21,637 nucleotides of DNA from Caldimicrobium thiodismutans (GCA_002877875.1 PNIE01000030.1:1-21637); one strand, 5' to 3'; shown: positions 7,563-15,096, counted from the stretch's first letter. Notes: a model not told the origin generated them from the sequence alone. A program made the numbers and translations.

Positions 7563-8297
7563 CTCTTCATCCTCCTCGATTATCAAAGTCCCTTCCTCAT
7601 AATTAAAACTCGAACGAACCACTAAAGGAACTTTATAAATCATAGCAAGTTCCACTGATCTCATCTCAAGGACTTTGGCACCAGAACTTGCCATCTCTAA
7701 CATTTCTTCATAAGAAATCTTAGAGAGTTTTCGAGCATTGGGAACAACCCTTGGATCAGCGGTGTATACTCCCTCAACATCAGTGTATATCTCACAGAGA
7801 TCAGCTTTAAGAGCTGCAGCTAAGGCAACAGCTGTGGTATCGGATCCTCCTCTGCCAAGAGTAGTTATGTCTCCCTTTTCAGTAACCCCCTGAAAACCCG
7901 CAACTACAACGATCTTTCCCTCAGCCAGTTCTCTCTTAATTTTATCTATCTTAATATCTTTAATACGAGCTTTAGTAAAAAGTTCATTCGTATAAATAGG
8001 AACCTGAAATCCTAATAAAGAAATAGCTTTATATCCCATACTTTGAAGAGTTATAGCCAGAAGTGAGGCTGTTACCTGCTCTCCTGTGGAAACAAGCATA
8101 TCAAGTTCTCTTAAGGAAGGATTGGGGGTTATAGCCTTTGCAAGATTGATAAGCCGATCTGTCTCTCCAGCCATAGCTGATACTACTACTACCAAATCAT
8201 CCCCTTTCCTCTTATAACTAGCAACCCTCTCAGCCACTTTTCTAATTCTCTCAAGAGTAGCCACAGAGGTTCCACCATATTTCTGTACAATTAACAT
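7068..8297 (-). CDS. lysC: Aspartate kinase, monofunctional, with two ACT domains
   Basis: Phosphorylates aspartate, opening lysine, methionine and threonine synthesis. The N-terminal kinase domain begins LIVQKYGGTSV and carries the TTLGRGGSDTTAVALAA block near 145-161 and YTDVEGVYTADPRVV near 171-185. Two ACT regulatory domains occupy roughly 262-325 and 338-400. I chose ATG at 8297 (409 residues) over the TTG six bases upstream: AGGGGAG ends six bases before this ATG but abuts the TTG. The gene follows the J-domain gene by two bases and overlaps cimA by four. An internal in-frame start with its own ribosome site probably yields a separate beta subunit. It is likely feedback-regulated by lysine or threonine; which one cannot be read from the sequence. 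Confidence 0.96.
   Translation of the reverse strand: MLIVQKYGGTSVATLERIRKVAERVASYKRKGDDLVVVVSAMAGETDRLINLAKAITPNPSLRELDMLVSTGEQVTASLLAITLQSMGYKAISLLGFQVPIYTNELFTKARIKDIKIDKIKRELAEGKIVVVAGFQGVTEKGDITTLGRGGSDTTAVALAAALKADLCEIYTDVEGVYTADPRVVPNARKLSKISYEEMLEMASSGAKVLEMRSVELAMIYKVPLVVRSSFNYEEGTLIIEEDEEMEKVLVSGVTYNRNEARISLYGVPDRPGVAAKIFGPIGEAGIVVDMIIQTGRPDGKADLTFTVPRTDYKQAMEIVNRVCEELGVERIEGDDKIAKVSIIGAGMRTHSGVATKMFETLAKHGINIMMISTSEIKISCVIDEKYTELAVRALHEAFNLEGDIKEEK
7571..7577 (-). promoter_or_regulatory. Internal ribosome binding site in lysC
   Basis: GAGGAGG on the minus strand, eight bases before the in-frame ATG at 7562. It decides the start of the predicted beta subunit. Confidence 0.6.
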
Positions 8298-8299
8298 TT

Positions 8300-8620
8300 T
8301 CAACTCCCCTCTTGGTCTTTATCCTCGTTAAATTTCCCCCAAACAGGATCTTCTCCAAAGTGCTGAAACCAAAAATCTGTAGGATCATGGGTCATTGGGT
8401 CTGGCTTAAATTCAATTTTATAGTTATCACAATATTCAATTAAAATCTGATAAGCCTCGTTTAAAGCCTTCATTTTTTCAGCATCTCCACCTCTATCAGG
8501 ATGTAATTCTTTGGCAAGGTGATGATATCTCTCAACAATCTCTTTTCGGGTAGTGATTAATGGAAGCTTCAATAATCTTCTTGCCTTATCTATATGTTCC
8601 CACTTTTCCTTCCATTTCAT
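8300..8620 (-). CDS. J-domain (DnaJ-like) protein
   Basis: A 106-residue protein made mostly of one J domain (about 10-65), with the diagnostic HPD at 40-42 in LAKELHPDRGGDAEKM. J domains stimulate the ATPase of DnaK-type Hsp70 chaperones. There is no G/F-rich linker, zinc-finger region or substrate-binding domain, so this is a specialised class III co-chaperone. The C-terminal 40 residues contain a distinctive DFWFQHFGEDPVWG stretch that may select a client. The start has no good Shine-Dalgarno; only AAGATT-like sequence lies upstream. The gene ends two bases before the chosen lysC start, so it probably shares a transcript with lysC and cimA. The client protein is unknown. Confidence 0.88.
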   Translation of the reverse strand: MKWKEKWEHIDKARRLLKLPLITTRKEIVERYHHLAKELHPDRGGDAEKMKALNEAYQILIEYCDNYKIEFKPDPMTHDPTDFWFQHFGEDPVWGKFNEDKDQEGS

Positions 8621-8638
8621 AGTAAATTTTAAATCTTA

Positions 8639-8650
8639 AAAGAATTCTTT
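8639..8650. repeat. 12-bp perfect palindrome upstream of the J-domain gene
   Basis: AAAGAATTCTTT lies in the 47-base gap between the AMMECR1 gene and the J-domain gene, the second-widest gap in the minus-strand convoy if intercistronic spacers above 30 bases are counted. On the minus strand it falls between a weak TTGTAA and TAAGAT pair (16-base spacing). It could be an operator or a weak attenuator stem. An AT-rich 12-mer palindrome can also arise by chance. Confidence 0.3.
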
Positions 8651-8667
8651 AAAATTACAAGAGAATT

Positions 8668-9225
8668 TTAGAAGATTTCTCTTTCACTGAAAACCTCAGC
8701 GGTAAAAAGGTAAAGTTCTGTTTCTGGGTCTTCCCAGCAATTTTCTGAAAGCCCTGCTTTAAGGCATCCCTGTCTCAAAAAAGTCCTTCTATCCCAATTA
8801 TATTCAGTAGCTACCTGGGGCAAAAGAAGCCCACGAAAAGGTCCTTTTTTAAGGAAAATTCCATGTTTACCAACTTCAACCTCCTCTGGTTTTGCCCTAA
8901 CAAAGGGAGATAGGATAGAAATTTCAATCTCAATCTCATCAAGTTCTCTTTTTTCAAGAGGTGGGAACCTGGGATCTCTAAAAGCAGAATTTAAAACTAC
9001 CTCACAAACCTCTTCATAAAGGGGCTTTTCTCCCTCAAGAGTGCCTATACACCCCCTTAGTCTTCCCCCTTTCTTAAGGGTCACAAAAACCCCTCTTTTT
9101 TCATAAAGATGGGGACATTTTTCCCTCAAAGGTGGCTCAGGCTTGAAAACCTTTCCTTGAAAATAGGCTTTAAGAACCTCTCTACAAAGTTTTAATAAAT
9201 AAATTTTTTCTTCCTTTGAAAGCAT
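8668..9225 (-). CDS. AMMECR1-domain protein (AmmeMemoRadiSam system protein A)
   Basis: A 185-residue single-domain protein. The AMMECR1 hallmark LRGCIGTLEG is at 56-65, followed by AFRDPRFPPL at 81-90 and the C-terminal YNWDRRTFLRQGCLKAGL stretch near 143-160. The family is conserved from bacteria to man. In prokaryotes it often accompanies a Memo-like protein and a radical-SAM protein (the AmmeMemoRadiSam set), whose chemistry is not established to my knowledge. Neither partner is in this window, and the gene starts on the last base of the DsbC-like gene (TAATG), with little Shine-Dalgarno of its own. Coupling to a redox lipoprotein gene is suggestive. The family is certain; the function is unknown. 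Confidence 0.92.
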   Translation of the reverse strand: MLSKEEKIYLLKLCREVLKAYFQGKVFKPEPPLREKCPHLYEKRGVFVTLKKGGRLRGCIGTLEGEKPLYEEVCEVVLNSAFRDPRFPPLEKRELDEIEIEISILSPFVRAKPEEVEVGKHGIFLKKGPFRGLLLPQVATEYNWDRRTFLRQGCLKAGLSENCWEDPETELYLFTAEVFSEREIF

Positions 9226-9983
9226 TAACTTTTCTTTTTAAACTTACTAAGGATATATTCTGGTGAGAGAACTCCACTTTTCATTTCGCCATCAGGAAAA
9301 ACAAAGGTAGGTGTACCTCTCACCCCAATTTTTTGCATAAAATTAATAGATTTTTCCACAAGACTCTTTCCCTCTGCACACTGGTTGTTACTCAGATAAC
9401 CAGCTTTTAGCCCTTCAAAGCCCTTTTTATCACACAAAATAGAAATAGCCTTGGCCTTAGCCTGAGGATGTCGTTGTTCTAAAGGGAATAAAATTACTTT
9501 CACCGTAAGTTTCCCAGATTTTATAAGCTCTTCAAGAATAGCCTCTGCTTTCTTACAATAGGGACAATCAGGATCCGTAATAAGGTATACATAATTAGGA
9601 GAAGTCCCTACCGTAAAGGCCACATACTTTTCAAGCTCAGCCAAAGTCTCTTTGGGAAGAACCTTTTTGTTTAATGAGGCTAGTCTTTCGCCAGTTAAGT
9701 TTTTCATAGAAGAGAGCTCAATTATATTTCCCGTAATAACATACTTTCCCTGGGAATCTGTATAAAAAATTCCCCTATCTGAATCAGAGACTTTTACTAC
9801 TACCTCACATAGTCCATATACAGGGGTATGTGATACCTTTTCAAGTTGAATACCCTGCTGAATGTTATTAATAGTTTTTTGAAGGTCCTCCAATTTAGGG
9901 CACTTTGAAGATTCTCCAATAGCCCCCTTGCAAGCGTTAAGAACCAAAATAAAACTGCTTAAAATATAAAACACCTTTTTCAT
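9225..9983 (-). CDS. DsbC-like thiol:disulfide interchange lipoprotein
   Basis: A 252-residue exported thioredoxin-fold protein. The N-terminus MKKVFYILSSFILVLNAC is a signal peptide with a lipobox-like LNAC, giving a predicted lipidated Cys18. A DsbC-type N-terminal dimerisation domain covers roughly 45-100. The catalytic CPYC is at 140-143 (TDPDCPYCKKAE), and the cis-proline segment GVRGTPTFVFPDG lies near 220-232. DsbC proteins isomerise disulfides in periplasmic proteins. I placed the start at 9983 and not at the ATG nine codons earlier because AAAGGAGG (9998-9991) sits seven bases before 9983. Extra cysteines beyond the active site suggest structural disulfides. Membrane anchoring by lipid is unusual for DsbC and is a prediction. 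Confidence 0.88.
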   Translation of the reverse strand: MKKVFYILSSFILVLNACKGAIGESSKCPKLEDLQKTINNIQQGIQLEKVSHTPVYGLCEVVVKVSDSDRGIFYTDSQGKYVITGNIIELSSMKNLTGERLASLNKKVLPKETLAELEKYVAFTVGTSPNYVYLITDPDCPYCKKAEAILEELIKSGKLTVKVILFPLEQRHPQAKAKAISILCDKKGFEGLKAGYLSNNQCAEGKSLVEKSINFMQKIGVRGTPTFVFPDGEMKSGVLSPEYILSKFKKKS

Positions 9984-10020
9984 AAAATACCCTCCTTTTA
10001 TTTTCTGCAATTGGCATAGT

Positions 10021-10548
10021 TTAATCCAACTCTTTTAAAATAAAAGTTGAAAGAGGATTCCTTTCTGCTCGTTTGCTTTTGTCATCGGAATAACCAACGC
10101 TCAAAAGGGCAACCATCTCATATTCCTGAGAAGGCAATCCCAAGATCTCCTTTACCTTATCCTCATTTTTTAAAATCTCTCCAAGCCAGCAAGTTCCAAG
10201 CCCAAGGGCATAGGCTGCAAGCATCATATTCTGAAGGCAGGCTCCTGCTGATTGGTGATCCTTGATCTGGTGGTACATAGCCTTCTTTTCAAGAAAAACC
10301 CCTATTAGCACCGGTGCTCTTCTAACGAGTTCTTTGTAAATAGTAAGTTTTGAGAGTTTTTCTTTTATCTCCTCTGACCAAATGATTACAAAACGCCAGG
10401 GTTGATTATTATGCCCAGAGGGAGCCCAAATTCCTGCTTCAAGAATCTTTAAAATATCTTCCCTTTTTGGCTTTTCAGGAAGATATTTTCTGACGCTTCT
10501 TCTTCCATGAATGGCTTCAATAACGGAGATACCCGACTTTTCTGACAT
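10021..10548 (-). CDS. Nitroreductase-family FMN oxidoreductase
   Basis: A 175-residue flavoenzyme. The N-terminal FMN-phosphate motif is RRSVRKYLPEK at 16-26, APSGHNNQPWRFVII lies near 42-56, and the C-terminal AAYALGLGTCWLGEIL block near 110-125 contacts flavin. This compact form is common in anaerobes and reduces quinones, nitro compounds or unknown substrates using NAD(P)H. The physiological substrate cannot be told. The start overlaps the upstream flavoprotein gene by 32 bases in another frame; GAAGAG ten bases upstream supports it. The DsbC-like gene follows after 37 bases. The run of a flavoprotein, a nitroreductase and a thiol oxidoreductase suggests a redox operon. Confidence 0.92.
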   Translation of the reverse strand: MSEKSGISVIEAIHGRRSVRKYLPEKPKREDILKILEAGIWAPSGHNNQPWRFVIIWSEEIKEKLSKLTIYKELVRRAPVLIGVFLEKKAMYHQIKDHQSAGACLQNMMLAAYALGLGTCWLGEILKNEDKVKEILGLPSQEYEMVALLSVGYSDDKSKRAERNPLSTFILKELD

Positions 10549-11224
10549 ATTTTTTAGGCTCTTCAGCTAATTTTAATTCTGTAAGCACCTCTTTGCGAAT
10601 TTCCTCTAAAAGACCTTTATCTTCCACATAAAATAAACTTGTTTTCTTTCCTTTCAATAAAGCAACTGTTCTTGCTACAAGAAGCCCCACATTGATAGCA
10701 TTCATAAGATCCTTATCATCCCAAAGAGAGGCCTTACTTTTGTAAGAATAGGCTATAGCCCAGGGTGGAATAATAGCACCCATGGAATTGAGAGTAGCCA
10801 CAAGATATCCTCCTGTCATGATAGCCCCTGTGTCAGCTCCCACCACTATAGCTCCAAAGACCTTGCCTTCAAGATAGCTTGGTTCACCAAAGGCAACCAT
10901 ATTTTCCAGACAGGTCATCCGATCAATAAGATTTTTCATAACCCCTGAGGGTGCAAACCAGTAAATGGGAGTGGCAAAGATAAGGCCTTCTGCCTCATAA
11001 ATCTTTTGTAACAAAAATTTTCCATAATCTTCAAAAATGCAAGGGAATCGACATTCAGGTCCTTCATTTTGAATACATCCTACACAAGGCTTTATTTCTC
11101 CATCATAAAGGGAATACCATTCAATTTTAGCTCCCTCCTTTTCGGCAGCTTTGAGAGCTGCAAGAAGAAGCTGGGCAGTTCCTCCATTTTTATGAGGAGA
11201 ACCAAGAATACCAAGAATCTTCAT
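10517..11224 (-). CDS. NAD(P)H-dependent FMN reductase / iron-sulfur-flavoprotein-like
   Basis: A 235-residue flavodoxin-fold protein beginning MKILGILGSPHKNGGTAQLL, where SPHKNGGT is the FMN phosphate-binding loop. A cysteine cluster follows near 46-63: PCVGCIQNEGPECRFPC, spaced C-x2-C-x7-C-x3-C. ATPIYWFAPSGVMKNLIDR near 84-102 binds the flavin ring. Iron-sulfur flavoproteins of methanogens carry a compact cysteine cluster at this place, so a [4Fe-4S] site is possible, though the spacing here differs from the classical one. The start at 11224 forms an ATGA overlap with speE and is preceded by GAAGGAGG ten bases away; the ATG seven codons earlier would place that ribosome site inside the gene. 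The substrate is unknown. Confidence 0.85.
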   Translation of the reverse strand: MKILGILGSPHKNGGTAQLLLAALKAAEKEGAKIEWYSLYDGEIKPCVGCIQNEGPECRFPCIFEDYGKFLLQKIYEAEGLIFATPIYWFAPSGVMKNLIDRMTCLENMVAFGEPSYLEGKVFGAIVVGADTGAIMTGGYLVATLNSMGAIIPPWAIAYSYKSKASLWDDKDLMNAINVGLLVARTVALLKGKKTSLFYVEDKGLLEEIRKEVLTELKLAEEPKKYVRKVGYLRY

Positions 11225-12123
11225 GATTGAAGAGCCTCCTTCCAAAATTTGGGAATAGCAAAAGAAGCTCTATGGATATCAAAATTATAATATCTCGTGT
11301 TGGTAAGTTCAAGACCCTTTGGCTCTTGTGGATTTTTAAAAGGACACCTCATAAGATAGGCATTATCACTTCCGAAGGAAGGAACATTGGCTCTATAAAC
11401 ATAAATCTCCCTTTCAGAATAAACCTCTTTGAAAATTCTATAGGCACCAACCAGGATATTTTTCATCGTAAAGGGAGTCCCACACTGCTGTACAATTATT
11501 CCTTGAGGGCAAATCTCTTTAAGCATGCGGTGAAATTTTTCTCCAAAAAGGGCATGAGAAAGTTCCTGGGTAATCTCCCCAATATCTGGGTCCGTTGAAT
11601 CAATAATTATTAGTTCAAAGGTCTTCCCTTCTCTAAGATACTTTTCCACAACTTCATAGGCATCCTCAGTAATAATCTTAAGCCTTGGATCTTTAGGATT
11701 TTCAGGAAGAAGTTCTGGGAAAAACTCTTCCACAATTTTGGGTATTCTTGGATCAATATCAACTATAATAACCTCTTCTACAAAGGGGTATTTCAAAACC
11801 TCTCTAGCAGCTCCATAATCTCCTCCTCCGCAGATTAGAACCCTTTTTATAAAGCCCTCAGGGGCACTCTGAATAGGAATATGCACCAAAGCCTCATGGT
11901 AGACAAATTCATCCCTCGAAGTAAATTGCAAATTGTTATTAATAAAAAGTAGCCTACCCCAGAATTTATTCTCCAGAATGTAAATGTGCTGAAGCCCTGA
12001 TTCTCCATAGATTATTCTGCCTATATAACCAAATAAGTAGTCTTCATTTACAAACTCCGCAAAAAAAACCTTTACCCCCTTTCCTTCAGTACTCAAAGCA
12101 GAAGACATAATCTCTTTTTTCAT
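11221..12123 (-). CDS. speE: Spermidine synthase-family aminopropyltransferase
   Basis: Transfers an aminopropyl group from decarboxylated S-adenosylmethionine to a polyamine. The N-terminal beta-sheet domain is followed by a Rossmann domain with FTSRDEFVYHEALVH, the nucleotide loop ICGGGDYGAAREVL, VDIDPRI and the catalytic-loop IIIDSTDPDIGEI. The loop normally reads GGGDGG, and here Tyr replaces a Gly. I chose ATG at 12123 (300 residues) with GGGAG six bases upstream. The upstream TTG at 12189 would add 22 residues but coincides with a -35 box. In thermophiles such enzymes often build long or branched polyamines. The product here could be spermidine, thermospermine or another amine. It is the first gene of the minus-strand convoy, divergent from ileS. 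Confidence 0.9.
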   Translation of the reverse strand: MKKEIMSSALSTEGKGVKVFFAEFVNEDYLFGYIGRIIYGESGLQHIYILENKFWGRLLFINNNLQFTSRDEFVYHEALVHIPIQSAPEGFIKRVLICGGGDYGAAREVLKYPFVEEVIIVDIDPRIPKIVEEFFPELLPENPKDPRLKIITEDAYEVVEKYLREGKTFELIIIDSTDPDIGEITQELSHALFGEKFHRMLKEICPQGIIVQQCGTPFTMKNILVGAYRIFKEVYSEREIYVYRANVPSFGSDNAYLMRCPFKNPQEPKGLELTNTRYYNFDIHRASFAIPKFWKEALQS

Positions 12124-12161
12124 AGACCTCTCCCAGTGAGGGCTTTTTGAAAGTTTCTTTA

Positions 12162-12189
12162 AATTTAAACTATCTACCCCTTTTGTCAA
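12162..12189 (-). promoter_or_regulatory. Promoter of the speE-led minus-strand convoy
   Basis: On the minus strand TTGACA (12189-12184) is a perfect -35 box; sixteen bases later lies TAAATT (12167-12162), a 4/6 match to -10. Transcription would begin near 12155, about 32 bases ahead of the speE ATG at 12123. Confidence 0.5.
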
Positions 12190-12275
12190 TGATTTAAATT
12201 TTTAAATTAATGTGGAATCCCAAAAATGTGTTAAAATAAAGCCTATATCTTATTTTTCTTTCAGGGAGGAAATAA

Positions 12276-15092
12276 ATGGACTGGAAGGATACCCTTAATC
12301 TTCCAAAGACGGATTTTCCTATGAAAGCTAATCTCACCGAAAGGGAGCCTCAATTTCTTGCCTTTTGGGAAAGAGAAAGAATTTATGAAAAAATGCTTGA
12401 GAAAAGAAGACATTCTGAGGCCTTTATCTTACACGACGGTCCACCCTATGCTAATGGACATATCCATTTAGGAACAGCTCTTAACAAGATCCTTAAGGAT
12501 ATCATTATTAAAAGCAAAACTATGCTTGGCTTTTATGCTCCCTTTATCCCAGGCTGGGACTGTCATGGGCTTCCCATTGAAATTAATGTGGAAAGAGAGC
12601 TCAAAATTAAAAGAGGTGAACTTCCCCCTCTTAAGGTAAGAGAGGCCTGTAGAAAGTATGCCGAAAGGTATATAAATATTCAGAGAGAAGAATTCAAAAG
12701 GCTTGGAGTTTTTGGGAGGTGGGAAAAGCCCTATCTCACTATTAGCCAATCCTATGAGGCAACCATTGCCAGGGAGTTCCTAAAATTTCTTGCTACTGGA
12801 CAGATTTACAGAAGAAAAAAACCCGTTTTTTGGTGTCCTACTTGTGTAACTGCCTTGGCTGAAGCTGAGGTCGAATACGAACCTCACACCTCCCCCTCTA
12901 TCTATGTAAAATTCCCACTAAGGGAAGAAACCCTTAAGATTCTTGAAAATACCCTTCAAATCAAACTGGAAAAACCCACTTTTATTCTTATCTGGACAAC
13001 TACTCCCTGGACTTTGCCTGCCAATTTAGCTCTGGCCTTTAATTCAGAGTTTGATTATCTCATAGTGGAGCTTAAGGAGGAATATCTTATCCTTGCTGAG
13101 GGAAGACTTTCAGCTCTGTGTGCAGAGCTAAATTGTGAACTTCCCCCTATTCTTGCAAGATTTAAACCCGATTTTCTTGAGAAAAAGAAAGCTAAGCACC
13201 CTCTCTATGAACGAGATTCTCTCATCATTCTTGCAGATTTTGTTACCCTTGAAACAGGAACAGGGGTTGTTCACATAGCCCCTGGGCATGGCGAGGAGGA
13301 CTATCAGGTTGGATTAAGATACGGGCTTGAGGTATATACTCCTGTTGATCAGGAAGGACGATTTTATAAGGATACCCCTCTTGTTGGAGGATTGAAACTT
13401 GATGAGGCTAATTCTTTAATTCTTGAAGACCTTCAAAAAAAAGGTCTTCTTCTCAAAGCTGACAAGATTTCTCACAGTTATCCCCATTGCTGGAGATGTA
13501 AAAAGCCTATTATCTTTAGGGCTGAAGATCAGTGGTTTATTTCTATGGAGGCCAAAGATTTAAGAAAAAAGGCTCTTCAAAGTTTAGAGAAAATTAAATT
13601 TATTCCCTATTGGGGTAGAAACCGCCTTGAAAGTATGCTTGAAAAAAGGCCAGATTGGTGTATCTCCCGCCAGAGGGTCTGGGGTGTTCCTATTACAGTG
13701 TTTAAATGTAAAGAATGTGGAGAATACTTAAAAGATTTTAAATATTACGAAAAAGTTCTTTCTATTTTCGAAGAAAAGGGATGCGATCCTTGGTTTGAAG
13801 AACCTGTGGAAAAACTTTTACCTGAAGGAACGGTTTGCCCAGTTTGTGGAGGAAAATCCTTTGATAAAGAGAAGGACATTCTTGATGTTTGGTTTGACTC
13901 TGGAGTCTCCTTCGCAGGGGTCCTTGAAAAAGAGAAGGAACTTCGTTTTCCCGCTCATCTCTACCTTGAAGGATCGGATCAACACCGTGGGTGGTTTCAA
14001 AGCTCGCTTCTTTGTTCTGTGGGAACAAGAGGAGTTCCTCCCTATGAAATGATTCTTACCCATGGTTTTGTGGTTGATGGCAAAGGCAGAAAAATGTCTA
14101 AAAGTCTGGGAAATGTTATTCATCCTCAGGATCTCATTAAAAAATATGGTGCAGAAATCCTTCGTCTCTGGGTTTCTGCTGAAGATTATCGGGATGACAT
14201 AAAGATCTCAGAAGAAATTTTAAACAGACTAGTTGAAACCTATCGAAAGATAAGAAATACTTGCCGATTTTTATTGGGAAATCTCTATGATTTTAATCCC
14301 GAAAAAGACCTCATTCCCTTTGAGAAACTTCCCCCCTTTGAAAGATACATTCTTCACAAACTTTCAGAGTCTTTAAGAAAAATCAAAAAGGCTTATCAAG
14401 ACTTTGAATTTCACTTAGTTACCTATGAAATTCATAGGTTCTGCACAGTAGAACTTTCTTCCCTTCTCATTGATATAAATAGAGACTTTCTCTACTGTGA
14501 GACTAAAGAGAGTTTTAAAAGAAGGGCTACCCAAACAGTCTTTTATTATTCCCTTGATACCTTAGTAAAGACCATGGCCCCCATCTTATCCTTTACTGCA
14601 GAGGATATCTGGCAACACCTTCCCTATCCAAAAAAGGAACCATCAGTCTTTCTCTGTGATTTTCCTGAGTATGATTTCAAAATAACCGAAGAAGAACTTC
14701 TCAAATGGAAGAAAATCCTTTCTTTGCGAGAGGAATTCTTAAAGGCCCTTGAAATTGCAAGAAAAGATAAAAAAATCATTGGAAGCTCCCTTGAGGCAGA
14801 AATCTACTTTGAGGCCCCTGAGGAGTATGAAGAAATCCTTAAAGATGCCCCCTTCTGGGAATATTTTTTAATGATTGCCAAATTTTCTAAAGGGTTACCT
14901 CCTAAAGAGGGAATTCTCTATGAAGGAGAAGAAATAAAAAATCTAAAAATTTTTATTCTACCAACTTCTTATAAGAAATGTGAAAGATGTTGGCAAAGAA
15001 AACCAGAAGTTGGAAGCCTTGAGAACCCCGAACTCTGCAGCCGGTGTCTAGAGGTAATTAAAAATTTAATATCTCCAGCCCAGGTGTCCTAG
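12276..15092 (+). CDS. ileS: Isoleucyl-tRNA synthetase
   Basis: Class I synthetase charging tRNA-Ile and editing valine; 938 residues, the usual bacterial length. The HIGH motif is HLGT at 64-67 within PPYANGHIHLGTALNKILKD, a known variant in which the last His is replaced. KMSKS is exact at 606-610. The CP1 editing domain (about 190-400) includes WTTTPWTLPANLAL and GTGVVHIAPGHGEEDY. Zinc cysteines are seen in FWCPTC, in CKECG and CPVCGG, and in a C-terminal finger at Cys902, 905, 921 and 924, so this is the form with the C-terminal zinc domain. GGGAGGA lies five bases before ATG. It leads a plus-strand operon, with lspA only four bases downstream, a common bacterial pairing. Confidence 0.99.
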   Translation: MDWKDTLNLPKTDFPMKANLTEREPQFLAFWERERIYEKMLEKRRHSEAFILHDGPPYANGHIHLGTALNKILKDIIIKSKTMLGFYAPFIPGWDCHGLPIEINVERELKIKRGELPPLKVREACRKYAERYINIQREEFKRLGVFGRWEKPYLTISQSYEATIAREFLKFLATGQIYRRKKPVFWCPTCVTALAEAEVEYEPHTSPSIYVKFPLREETLKILENTLQIKLEKPTFILIWTTTPWTLPANLALAFNSEFDYLIVELKEEYLILAEGRLSALCAELNCELPPILARFKPDFLEKKKAKHPLYERDSLIILADFVTLETGTGVVHIAPGHGEEDYQVGLRYGLEVYTPVDQEGRFYKDTPLVGGLKLDEANSLILEDLQKKGLLLKADKISHSYPHCWRCKKPIIFRAEDQWFISMEAKDLRKKALQSLEKIKFIPYWGRNRLESMLEKRPDWCISRQRVWGVPITVFKCKECGEYLKDFKYYEKVLSIFEEKGCDPWFEEPVEKLLPEGTVCPVCGGKSFDKEKDILDVWFDSGVSFAGVLEKEKELRFPAHLYLEGSDQHRGWFQSSLLCSVGTRGVPPYEMILTHGFVVDGKGRKMSKSLGNVIHPQDLIKKYGAEILRLWVSAEDYRDDIKISEEILNRLVETYRKIRNTCRFLLGNLYDFNPEKDLIPFEKLPPFERYILHKLSESLRKIKKAYQDFEFHLVTYEIHRFCTVELSSLLIDINRDFLYCETKESFKRRATQTVFYYSLDTLVKTMAPILSFTAEDIWQHLPYPKKEPSVFLCDFPEYDFKITEEELLKWKKILSLREEFLKALEIARKDKKIIGSSLEAEIYFEAPEEYEEILKDAPFWEYFLMIAKFSKGLPPKEGILYEGEEIKNLKIFILPTSYKKCERCWQRKPEVGSLENPELCSRCLEVIKNLISPAQVS

Positions 15093-15096
15093 ATTT

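Noticed and set aside
8298..8303. TTG start of lysC two codons upstream
   Set aside because: The Shine-Dalgarno AGGGGAG directly abuts the TTG, leaving no spacer, but is six bases from the ATG at 8297.
9984..10010. A nine-codon N-terminal extension of the DsbC-like protein
   Set aside because: AAAGGAGG lies inside this extension, seven bases before the ATG at 9983, and the signal peptide starts there.
12190..12275. Possible T-box leader or riboswitch before ileS
   Set aside because: Only 86 bases separate the speE promoter region from the start; there is no T-box sequence and no stable terminator stem.
13762..14123. Open frames on both strands within ileS
   Set aside because: They are shadows of the conserved synthetase sequence and have no ribosome sites or recognisable domains.
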